Source: Myxococcota bacterium (GTDB lineage Bacteria; Myxococcota_A; UBA796; JAJRTE01). From it: a stretch of 46,062 nt of DNA. Shown here in pieces: positions 9,351 through 16,425 of the stretch. The stretch lies in assembly GCA_024278455.1 (NCBI GenBank), contig JAJRTE010000187.1:1-46062 (forward strand). The letters run 5' to 3'. Position numbers and translations under genes: made by a program. How positions within the stretch are numbered: position 1 is the first letter of the stretch; every line of letters starts with the position of its first letter. Below the pieces are notes generated by a model, which saw only the letters and a list, made by a program, of their open reading frames with translations, made no database searches and was not told the DNA's origin.

Positions 9351-9519
9351 GTCTCTCCGAAAGGGGTTGCACGCCGCAAGCTGCCAGGCGCAACACGTGT
9401 GACCACGAGGCGCTCGAGTCGTCGCGATACCGGCGTCAGGGTCGCTTGCTGGAAGGAACGTCTGCGGATCAGCGGAATCGGGTTAGTGGGCATGCCACAT
9501 CCGGCAGCTCGATTGCCCT

Positions 9520-9548
9520 ATACTAGCACCGCTATTCGATGGTGTCAA
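9520..9548 (-). promoter_or_regulatory. Sigma70-type promoter for the giant gene
   Basis: On the minus strand a perfect TTGACA (9543-9548), 17-bp spacer and TAGTAT (9520-9525). It implies a leader of about 165 nt before ATG 9350. It lies about 45 bp from an oppositely directed promoter for the lyase gene, so the 330-bp gap is a divergent control region. Confidence 0.7.
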
Positions 9549-9594
9549 ACAGAACGACGTGTGGCTTGCCAGGTCTCTGGCGACGCGGTTCCGC

Positions 9595-9624
9595 TTGTGC
9601 ACCGGATCCAGGCGGGGCTATGAT
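9595..9624 (+). promoter_or_regulatory. Promoter for the polysaccharide lyase gene
   Basis: TTGTGC (9595-9600), an 18-bp spacer and TATGAT (9619-9624), about 55 bp ahead of ATG 9681. The same pair of hexamers with the same 18-bp spacing precedes the DUF4403 lipoprotein gene at 20501-20530. Confidence 0.55.
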
Positions 9625-9680
9625 GCTATCGACCGGGATATGGGACCGGGATGACCTTTTCCAGCAACGGGAGGCTCACC

Positions 9681-11945
9681 ATGCGACTCATCCAGATGGC
9701 TGTCATCGCGGCACTGGCCGCGCTACCGGGCCGCGGCGCCGGCACGCCGGACGGCACGACGGCAAACCACCCACTCCCCACCTCGCGGGCGGCAGCCCTT
9801 GCCGCCGACGCCGACTCGGACTACGACGGGGTGAGCGACAGCGACGAAATCGCCGCCGGCACGGATCCGCACGATTCCCGGAGCGCCCCGGCCTGGCACC
9901 CGGAATGGACCGAACGTCCCCGCGCAATCTTCGGGCCCGCGGAGGCACCGGCCGTCCTGGAGCGGCTCCATCGGACCGACGAGCCCTTCGCCACCCTGGC
10001 CTCGAGGATCCGGTCCAACTGCAACGCCACCCCGGCACCCTACGACGACGAGGACATGCTCGACCAGGGCGCCATCTACACCAACGCGAACATCGCGCGC
10101 AACTGCGCCTTCCTGGCCTACCTCGAGGAGAACGATACCCAGGCGGCCAAGGCTCGAGACATCCTGCTCGACTTCCCCCGCGACCTGGGCAAGGCAAGCC
10201 TCGAGCTGTTCGACAACACGGACATCCACGTGGCGGAGGCGCTGTCGGCCGCGGCGCAGGCATACGACTTCCTGGTGGCCACGGGCGCCATCGACCAGCC
10301 CAGCCTGGACCAGATCGCGGACAACCTCTACGCAATGGCCGGCTCCATGTACCGCCTCTACGTGGAGGTGGCCCCCATCTGGTGGCAATGGTGCACCAAC
10401 AACCACTCCCTCAAGTCGGTCACCGCCCTGGGCATGATCGGCATGACCATCAACGACCATCCGGACGCGGCGAAGTACGTCTCCCTGGCCACCACCGAGG
10501 CGGACTACATCTTCGACTTCCAGACGACCAACGACGGGGGCTACGCCGAAGGGCTGGGATACCTCACCTACGCCTCAGACAACTTCCTCCCCTTCATGAT
10601 CGCATACCACCGGTTCGCAAAGGGTGAATCGATCCCGTACCGCCAGATCTGCGACATCCGCCGCCCGGGAACCGGCTGCACCGAACGCAACGTGACGATC
10701 GACGACTTCTACGTCGACCCCCACGTCCTGAGCGTCTATTCCTGGTGGGTGACGCTGATGATGCCCGATGGGCTCAGCCCCGATTTCGATGACACCAACC
10801 GGCGCCCCACGTTCAACGGACTCCTCGCGGGCATCACCGGCCAGGCCTATTTCCGGGCCGCCTGGGAAAGGAACACCGCCTATCCCTACTACTCGAAGGA
10901 CTGCGAAGACCTCAGCGTCGAAACGCTCGTGCTCTTCCCGGACACCCTGCCTCCCCAATGGCCGTCGTTCACGAACCGCTTCCTGGATGATGCCGGGACG
11001 GCGGTGTTCCGGAGTGGGTGGGAGGAGGACGCTCGCTACCTCCTGCTCCTCGCCGAACACGGCACGGTGCGCACAGGAGGCCACGAGCACCCCGACGGCA
11101 CGGAGGTGATGATCCACGCCTTCGGCGAGTACATGGTCCGGGATTCCGGCTACGGCTCGTGGGACCAGCGCCAGGAGGTCTGCCACGCGGAAAACCACTC
11201 GATCGTGCTGATCGATGGGGAAGGCCCGCACGACAATCTCAGGGAGGTCGGGAGCGGCGCGGACACCTACCTCGAGAACTGCCGTGCGTTCGGGGGAGTC
11301 CAGGCCTGCGACGCACGAACCGCGTTTTCCGACGTGGAACAGGTGCGCACCGTCTTATTCATCGACGACACGTTCTTCGTCATCCGCGACACGCTCACGC
11401 CAAGCCACGGCACACACAACTACTCGAGCATCTGGCACCTCAACGGCGGCGGCGACACCGATGGAACCGTCGAGGCGACAGCGGTCGGCGCGACCCTCCG
11501 GCGCCCCAAGGCGAGCATGGTCCTCGGCGTGGCATCCACCGTCAACCCTCCCCTCGTCAAGACATATCCGGCCAGCCACGGCGCCACGGGGTACGGGCAG
11601 ATCGTCGAGCACGAGGCGGTGTCGGCATCCGTGGTCGCCGACGACATCCAGCTCCTGGCCGTGGTCTTCCCGTGGCCGGCAGGGGACACCGCGTGCGACG
11701 TGGCACAGGTGGCATCCGCGAACGGCACCGCCGCTCTCCTCGTCACCAGTAAAGACGAAACCTGGCAATGGTTGGTGCTCATCACGGAAAGCGGCGTGGC
11801 AACCACCCTCGACCTGTCAACCTACGGGCTCCCCGACGTCACAACCGACGCTTCCTTCGCCGCCATCCGCTTCGAGGACGGCGTGGACGTGACCCGCTAC
11901 GCCGAGGGCGCATCGATCCTCGAGGTCGGCACCCTGGCCGAGTGA
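9681..11945 (+). CDS. Secreted heparinase II/III-family polysaccharide lyase
   Basis: 754 residues from ATG 9681, preferred over ATG 9651 because GGGAGG lies just upstream and a signal peptide (MRLIQMAVIAALAALPGRGA) begins there. Residues 42-66 (ADSDYDGVSDSDEIAAGTDP) are a thrombospondin type-3-like calcium loop. An alpha/alpha toroid domain follows, carrying the Asn241-His242 pair and Tyr288/Glu290 (GGYAEGLGY). The C-terminal beta-sandwich starts near residue 435 and has the family motif GHEHPDG (His468, His470) and FGEYMVRDSGYG. These fit heparinase II/III and related alginate or uronan lyases, which cleave uronic-acid polymers by beta-elimination outside the cytoplasm. The substrate cannot be read from sequence. 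It stands alone, with no transporter or sulfatase genes next to it, suggesting nutrient scavenging or envelope/matrix turnover. Confidence 0.85.
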   Translation: MRLIQMAVIAALAALPGRGAGTPDGTTANHPLPTSRAAALAADADSDYDGVSDSDEIAAGTDPHDSRSAPAWHPEWTERPRAIFGPAEAPAVLERLHRTDEPFATLASRIRSNCNATPAPYDDEDMLDQGAIYTNANIARNCAFLAYLEENDTQAAKARDILLDFPRDLGKASLELFDNTDIHVAEALSAAAQAYDFLVATGAIDQPSLDQIADNLYAMAGSMYRLYVEVAPIWWQWCTNNHSLKSVTALGMIGMTINDHPDAAKYVSLATTEADYIFDFQTTNDGGYAEGLGYLTYASDNFLPFMIAYHRFAKGESIPYRQICDIRRPGTGCTERNVTIDDFYVDPHVLSVYSWWVTLMMPDGLSPDFDDTNRRPTFNGLLAGITGQAYFRAAWERNTAYPYYSKDCEDLSVETLVLFPDTLPPQWPSFTNRFLDDAGTAVFRSGWEEDARYLLLLAEHGTVRTGGHEHPDGTEVMIHAFGEYMVRDSGYGSWDQRQEVCHAENHSIVLIDGEGPHDNLREVGSGADTYLENCRAFGGVQACDARTAFSDVEQVRTVLFIDDTFFVIRDTLTPSHGTHNYSSIWHLNGGGDTDGTVEATAVGATLRRPKASMVLGVASTVNPPLVKTYPASHGATGYGQIVEHEAVSASVVADDIQLLAVVFPWPAGDTACDVAQVASANGTAALLVTSKDETWQWLVLITESGVATTLDLSTYGLPDVTTDASFAAIRFEDGVDVTRYAEGASILEVGTLAE

Positions 11946-12001
11946 GCGCCCACCTCCCCTCCCGCCCAAGCCCGCGCTCGGTCGCACACCGCCCGCAAGG
12001 G

Positions 12002-12379
12002 CTATTGGAGGAGCCGCTCGATCATCTCGATGAGCGCCTTTTCGTCGATGGGTTTCGACACGTAGCCAGCCGGAGGCGGCACCTGTCTGCGGGTATGGAT
12101 GAACTGCTTGAACTCGTCGATGATCCCGGTCACGATGACCACTGGAATGGACCGCCACTCCGGAGACTCATGCAGCTCCCTGTAGAACCGCACACCCGAC
12201 TTCTCCGGCATCGTGATATCCAGGCAGATCAGGTCCGGCCGCTCGGCGGCCAGTCGCTCCGTCGCTTCCACCCCATCCTGTGCGGTCACGGTCTCGTAGC
12301 CATGATCCTCGAGAAGGGCCGTCAAGTAGGTCACGATGTCGTTGTCGTCGTCCACCACGAGTATTCTCTTCTTGTCCAA
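12002..12379 (-). CDS. Single-domain response regulator (CheY-like)
   Basis: 125 residues from a TTG start at 12379, preceded by GGGAGG; the upstream in-frame extension is Arg-rich and lacks a start signal. It is a lone receiver domain: acidic pocket VVDDDND (Asp10-12), phospho-acceptor Asp54 (CLDITMP), Thr in VIVTGI and Lys in VSKPID. The segment VPPPAGYVSKPIDEKAL before the last helix is nearly the same as in the receiver fused to the iron-sulfur protein at 14649-16418 (VPPPEGYMDKPVQEEKL). There is no output domain, so it may shuttle phosphate or bind a partner. It is transcribed divergently from the Rrf2-led gene set, which ties it to that system. Confidence 0.9.
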   Translation of the reverse strand: MDKKRILVVDDDNDIVTYLTALLEDHGYETVTAQDGVEATERLAAERPDLICLDITMPEKSGVRFYRELHESPEWRSIPVVIVTGIIDEFKQFIHTRRQVPPPAGYVSKPIDEKALIEMIERLLQ

Positions 12380-12489
12380 GGGTACCTCCCTTTGTCCTTC
12401 TGGGTGAATCGCCCGGCACAGGCATTCCTGCAACCAGGATCGCGCGCGGAGCCCTGTCCGCGGTGAGCGCAACCGGGCTGTGCTTTGCC

Positions 12490-12519
12490 TCATAAGGCAG
12501 TTTACTCGATTTGCTACAA
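12490..12519 (-). promoter_or_regulatory. Possible promoter for the divergent response regulator
   Basis: On the minus strand TTGTAG (12514-12519), 18 bp and TTATGA (12490-12495), giving a leader of about 100 nt before TTG 12379. It lies back to back with the Rrf2-side promoter, 19 bp apart across an AT-rich tract, so one bound regulator could control both directions. Weak match. Confidence 0.35.
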
Positions 12520-12538
12520 AGCCGATAGATTTTTTTGC

Positions 12539-12567
12539 TTGACGAATGCGCGAACCGGGGCTAGCGT
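12539..12567 (+). promoter_or_regulatory. Promoter of the Rrf2-led redox gene set
   Basis: TTGACG (12539-12544), 17-bp spacer and TAGCGT (12562-12567), about 120 bp ahead of ATG 12694. Just downstream, around 12577-12600, lies TACACTAGTTCGGTCGTA, a plausible but unproven target for the Rrf2 protein itself. The rest of the 314-bp gap between the divergent genes shows nothing else. Confidence 0.5.
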
Positions 12568-12693
12568 AGAGGCGTGAATGTACACTAGTTCGGTCGTATT
12601 TCGCGGAGCAGGCAACCCGGTCGTCCCGGCCGGATTGTCGCTCAAAACCGGCGCGGGCGGGCCCCCCGAGGGGCTCGGCATCAGAGGTTGCCC

Positions 12694-13170
12694 ATGAAAC
12701 TCTCCACGCGAGCCAGGTATGCCCTGCGGCTGATGATCGACCTGGCCAGTGCGGAAAGCGGGCACAAGCCGGTGAAACTCAAGGATATTGCAAGGCGGCA
12801 AAACATCTCCCGGCGCTACCTCGAGCAGCTTGCCCAGAACCTGAAGCGTGCCAACCTGCTGATCGTGACATGCGGCCGGGGTGGTGGCTATCGCCTTCGG
12901 CTGCCTCCGGACCAGATCAGCGCGCTGGACATTGTCGAGGCGACGCTGGGTCCTATCAACATTGTGGATTGTGTGTCCAACCAGGAGGTGTGCACCCGGT
13001 CGGCCACCTGTCCATCGCGGTGGATGTGGGTCGAGTTGAATCAAAGGATGGAAGAGGTGTTGCGCCAGCGCACGCTGGCGGACCTGGTCGAGTGGGGTCC
13101 GCCTCCCGGACCTCCACCTGGACGGCCGGCCGCGGGTGGATGTCCGGACATGGTTCTTGGGGAGAAGTGA
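12694..13170 (+). CDS. Rrf2/IscR-family regulator with three cluster cysteines
   Basis: 158 residues from ATG 12694 (MKLSTRARYALRLMIDLA); an in-frame TTG two codons earlier is the alternative. Residues 1-80 are the Rrf2 winged helix-turn-helix, including RRYLEQLAQNLKRANLL and the wing GRGGGYRLRLPP. Cys93, Cys100 and Cys106 (DCVSNQEVC, TRSATC) match the C-x6-C-x5-C pattern by which IscR, NsrR and RsrR bind a [2Fe-2S] or [4Fe-4S] cluster. So the protein probably senses redox state, NO or iron-sulfur status. The C-terminus is extended by a Pro/Gly-rich tail (PPPGPPPGRPAAGG) unusual for the family. It heads a gene set of redox and phosphorelay proteins and is likely their regulator. Confidence 0.9.
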   Translation: MKLSTRARYALRLMIDLASAESGHKPVKLKDIARRQNISRRYLEQLAQNLKRANLLIVTCGRGGGYRLRLPPDQISALDIVEATLGPINIVDCVSNQEVCTRSATCPSRWMWVELNQRMEEVLRQRTLADLVEWGPPPGPPPGRPAAGGCPDMVLGEK

Positions 13171-13250
13171 TCGCTACATGCCGTGTGCCGGCGAGGGGTG
13201 CCGGTGTTTCGGCGTGGCAACCCGGGAAGGGAACGCACGGGTCCATGGCC

Positions 13251-13279
13251 GCCCCGGTTTGAAGGGGTTTTCCGGGGGC
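13251..13279 (+). other. Inverted repeat in the 253-bp gap after the Rrf2 gene
   Basis: GCCCCGG (13251-13257) pairs with CCGGGGGC (13272-13279) around a 14-nt loop. No T-run follows, so it is not a clear intrinsic terminator; it could attenuate or separate Rrf2 expression from the downstream genes. Nothing else is recognisable between 13171 and 13423. Confidence 0.35.
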
Positions 13280-13423
13280 CAACTGTGTGACGAGTGTAGT
13301 GCGTCCGCGGGCCGCGGCAAGCCGGCCGGGCACGGGGACACGGGCAGGCAAGGCAAGGATGTCAGGGTACGACCACCCGCTAGGAAGGTGCGTTGCGCCT
13401 TGTGCAGCGAGGAGACGATGGAG

Positions 13424-13948
13424 ATGGAAAAGAAAGTCGGCAGGGGGGTCATGCGCCTCGTGCGTGGGGACATCACGGATCTCGACGTGGAGGCCTTCGT
13501 TTACGACATTACCGAAGATGTGCAACTGGGCTCGGGGTACGGTGGAGCCATTCAACAGCGTGGGGGTCCGTCGATTCAGAAGGAACTGAACGCTATCGGG
13601 TCCTGTCCGAAGGGGCATGCGGTGGTGACCGGAGCCGGGGAATTGAAGGCCCGGCACATCATCCACACGAACGGACCCAAGTTCCACGAAGAGGACACGG
13701 AAGGCAAGCTCGAGCGTTGCGTCGTTGCGGTGCTCGAGCAGGCGGAGAAGAAGGGCATCACGCAAGTGGCTTTTCCCCCCATTGGAACCGGGCTCTACCA
13801 GGTGCCCCTGGATGTGTGCGCTCGAGTGATGATGGGTGCCGTGGAGGCCCACTTGAAGCGTGGAAGCACGGTGAGAGAGGTCATCTTCGTCGCGTTGGAT
13901 TCACGAGAACACGCGCCGTTCGCGGCCAGGTTCAGAGGAGGGTTCTGA
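13424..13948 (+). CDS. Macrodomain protein (ADP-ribose-binding family)
   Basis: 174 residues from ATG 13424, placed 9 nt after GAGGAG; ATG 13418 is two codons upstream and also possible. The whole protein is one macrodomain: VRGDITDLDVEAFVYDIT, the loop GSGYGGAIQQRGG, SCPKGHAVVTGAGELKARHI and the second phosphate loop PPIGTGLYQVP. The canonical Asn of NxAN is replaced (FVYDITED), as in a bacterial subgroup whose ligand is unclear. Macrodomains bind or hydrolyse ADP-ribose, O-acetyl-ADP-ribose or related nucleotides. Its stop lies one base before the cytochrome b start, so it is translationally coupled to the electron-transfer genes and probably serves the same pathway. Confidence 0.88.
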   Translation: MEKKVGRGVMRLVRGDITDLDVEAFVYDITEDVQLGSGYGGAIQQRGGPSIQKELNAIGSCPKGHAVVTGAGELKARHIIHTNGPKFHEEDTEGKLERCVVAVLEQAEKKGITQVAFPPIGTGLYQVPLDVCARVMMGAVEAHLKRGSTVREVIFVALDSREHAPFAARFRGGF

Positions 13949-13949
13949 C

Positions 13950-14636
13950 ATGCCTCAGCACGAGCCGAGCACACTGTTGTCCACGGTCGAGATCATTCAC
14001 TGGCTGGCGTTGGCGTTCATGGCGCTGGTGTACACGATTCGTTTGTTCTGGCTGTTTTCGTTTCGGGGTACCAAGGACAGGCAGCCACCGGGCAACCTGA
14101 AGCAATCGACGCCGATGAAGGGTGCGATCTACTCGCTGGGGAACGTGGCGATGCCCTGGGCGATGGAGAGCACGAGACGCGGCTGGCTGTTCTACCTGAG
14201 CTTCGTCATCTTCCACCTGGGCGTCGTGGCGGGCATCTCGCTCGCGTTCCTCAGCTCCCTCGATCGATCGCTCCTCGAGATTCCTGCCGTATCGACGGTC
14301 ATGATGGTCATGCTGGGAGCAGCGTTCGCCGTTGGGGTTGGACGCATCATCCGGCGTATCGTCACGCCCTACCTGCGGCTGATAAGCTCTCCCGACGACT
14401 ATTTCTCGGTCATCCTGCTGACCGTTTGGTTCCTGGTTGGTGTGTTCGCGCAGGCCTACATCGCGGGCAAGCTGGACAACGAGATGTTCCTGGTCGTGTA
14501 CCTGCTCAACACGAGCTTTTTCCTGGTATACGTGCCCTTTTCCAAGATTTCCCACTACCTGTACTACCCCTTCGCCAGGTTCTGGATCGGTCGCACGCTG
14601 GGCCACCGGGGGAGCTTCCCATACTCGAGGGGATGA
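13950..14636 (+). CDS. DsrM/NarI-like membrane cytochrome b subunit
   Basis: 228 residues with about five transmembrane helices: EIIHWLALAFMALVYTIRL, then YLSFVIFHLGVVAGISLAF, VMMVMLGAAFAVGVG, FSVILLTVWFLVGVFAQAY and a last helix ending in FVYVPFSKISHYLYYPFARF-like sequence. Histidines His18, the one in IFHLG and the one in KISHYLYY are placed like the heme b ligands of NarI, DsrM and HdrE. Such subunits pass electrons between the quinone pool and a cytoplasmic iron-sulfur partner; the gene for that partner follows 12 bp later. GGAGG precedes the start inside the end of the macrodomain gene. This pairing is the DsrM-DsrK/HdrE-HdrD arrangement. Direction of electron flow is not evident. Confidence 0.88.
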   Translation: MPQHEPSTLLSTVEIIHWLALAFMALVYTIRLFWLFSFRGTKDRQPPGNLKQSTPMKGAIYSLGNVAMPWAMESTRRGWLFYLSFVIFHLGVVAGISLAFLSSLDRSLLEIPAVSTVMMVMLGAAFAVGVGRIIRRIVTPYLRLISSPDDYFSVILLTVWFLVGVFAQAYIAGKLDNEMFLVVYLLNTSFFLVYVPFSKISHYLYYPFARFWIGRTLGHRGSFPYSRG

Positions 14637-14648
14637 AGGAGGATAGCC

Positions 14649-16418
14649 GTGAGTGTTCAAGTGAAATCGCACAAGGTGAAAGTGATGGAGGAGCTTCTGG
14701 CGAAGAAGCTCACGCGCCAGGTCGTGGCCTCGCTGGTGGGGTGCGTCCACTGTGGGATGTGCCACGAGAGTTGCCACTACGTGTTGACCAATCCGGATGA
14801 TCCGACCTACACGCCTTCGTACAAGGCGGACCAGTTGCGGAAGATCTTCAAGGCCAACCACGATTGGACGGGCCGGGTGTTTCCCTGGTGGGTCAAGGCA
14901 TCCACGCCGATGACCGACGACGACCTGGAAGCCCTCAAGGATATCGCGTTCGGCAAGTGCACGAACTGCCGCCGCTGTACCTTCAATTGTCCCATGGGCG
15001 TGGACACCGCCACGCTCAACCGGATTACTCGAGGCCTCCTCTCCGCGGTGGGTGTCATGCCGGAAGGCGTGCGGGTCGTGAGCAAGGATCAGTGGGAGAT
15101 CGGCAACCAGATGGGCGTCCTGAAGGAGGACTACCTGGACACGCTCGAGTGGATGTCCGAGGAACTCGAGGACGAACTCGGCCACGACCGGGCGGCGATC
15201 CCGGTGGACAAGAAGGGGGCCAAGGTCGTCTACGCCATCAATCCTCGAGAAGTGAAGTACGACCCCAGGACCATCAAGAACGCGGCGCTCATCTTCTATG
15301 CCGCCGGCGAAGACTGGACGATGACCACGGAGGGATGGGATCAGACCAACTTCGGGCTGTTCTCGGGGGACGATCAGCTCGGCGGTATCTGCGGCAAGCG
15401 TGTCTACGAGAAGGTGGCGGAGATTGGGGCGGAGCGGCTGGTGATTTCCGAATGCGGCCACGGCTTCCGGTCCACGCGGTGCGAGGCCCCCAACTGGGCC
15501 GGCGTCGATGTCGGCTTCATCATGGAAAGTTCGGTCATCACCATGCTACGATATGTCAAGGAGGGCCGCATCAAGGTGGACAAGACGCGGAACTCGAGGC
15601 GCGTGACATTCCACGATTCGTGCAACAACGCGCGAAGCTGCGGGTTCTACGAGGAGCCCCGGGAACTGCTCAGGCTCGTGGCGACGGACTTCCAGGAGAT
15701 GTACCCCAACCGGGCCGAGAACTACTGTTGTACCGGCGGAGGTGGGGCCATGTCCATGTCCGAGTACACGCCGCGCCGCCTCAAGTCGGCCAAGTTGAAG
15801 GCGGATCAGATCGCGGCCACCGGCGCCGAGGTCGTGGTGACATCCTGCCACAACTGCGTGGACGGGCTCAACGATCTCATCAAGCACTACGGGCTGAAGT
15901 GCGAGGTCAAGCAGCTCGTGGACCTGGTTGCGGAAGCGCTGGTTCTCGAGGAGCCGGTCGTGGAGGAGAAGCCCGCGCCGATCGAGGTCGTGGAGCCGGC
16001 GGCTCGCCCGGCCGAGAAGGCCGCTGCCCTGGCCGGACGGCGCATCCTCGTGGTCGATGACGAGGAGGATGTGCGGACGTTCCTCACCGCGGTTCTCGAG
16101 GATGCTGGAGCGACGATTCTCCCGGCAAAGGATGGGGACGAGGCCCTTGCCGTGGCGATGCGCGAGAAACCGGACATCATTACCCTGGACCTCTCCATGC
16201 CGGGCAAGGACGGGGTGGAGGCGTTCGTGGAGTTCAGGAAGTCTCCGGAGACGGAGAACATCCCCATCTGCATCGTGACCGGCCATCCCGAGTTCCGGAA
16301 GGTCATCTACGACCGCCCGGTGCCGCCGCCGGAAGGGTACATGGACAAGCCGGTCCAGGAAGAAAAATTGGTGGACAACCTGCGCCGAATCCTCGAACTC
16401 AAGGATCGAAAGGGCTGA
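14649..16418 (+). CDS. DsrK/HdrD-like iron-sulfur protein fused to a receiver domain
   Basis: 589 residues from GTG 14649 (AAGGAGG upstream). Residues 32-42 (CVHCGMCHESC) and 104-114 (CTNCRRCTFNC) bind two [4Fe-4S] clusters. Two CCG-type domains follow: the first is degenerate around ECGHGF, while the second is intact with Cys325 (HDSCNNA), Cys360-Cys361 (YCCTGGGG) and Cys400/Cys403 (SCHNC), which in HdrD-type subunits hold the catalytic noncubane [4Fe-4S] cluster. After a Glu/Pro/Ala-rich linker (about 430-462), residues 463-585 form a complete response-regulator receiver: VVDDEED, Asp514 (TLDLSMPG), Thr in CIVTGH and Lys567 (YMDKPV). The fusion is continuous and both halves look functional. 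It would accept electrons from or donate them to the adjacent cytochrome b, with activity or partner binding possibly switched by phosphorylation. I know no characterised protein of this design. Confidence 0.9.
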   Translation: MSVQVKSHKVKVMEELLAKKLTRQVVASLVGCVHCGMCHESCHYVLTNPDDPTYTPSYKADQLRKIFKANHDWTGRVFPWWVKASTPMTDDDLEALKDIAFGKCTNCRRCTFNCPMGVDTATLNRITRGLLSAVGVMPEGVRVVSKDQWEIGNQMGVLKEDYLDTLEWMSEELEDELGHDRAAIPVDKKGAKVVYAINPREVKYDPRTIKNAALIFYAAGEDWTMTTEGWDQTNFGLFSGDDQLGGICGKRVYEKVAEIGAERLVISECGHGFRSTRCEAPNWAGVDVGFIMESSVITMLRYVKEGRIKVDKTRNSRRVTFHDSCNNARSCGFYEEPRELLRLVATDFQEMYPNRAENYCCTGGGGAMSMSEYTPRRLKSAKLKADQIAATGAEVVVTSCHNCVDGLNDLIKHYGLKCEVKQLVDLVAEALVLEEPVVEEKPAPIEVVEPAARPAEKAAALAGRRILVVDDEEDVRTFLTAVLEDAGATILPAKDGDEALAVAMREKPDIITLDLSMPGKDGVEAFVEFRKSPETENIPICIVTGHPEFRKVIYDRPVPPPEGYMDKPVQEEKLVDNLRRILELKDRKG

Positions 16419-16425
16419 CATCCCC

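Noticed and set aside
13251..13279. Intrinsic terminator after the Rrf2 gene
   Set aside because: The inverted repeat is not followed by a T-run on either strand.
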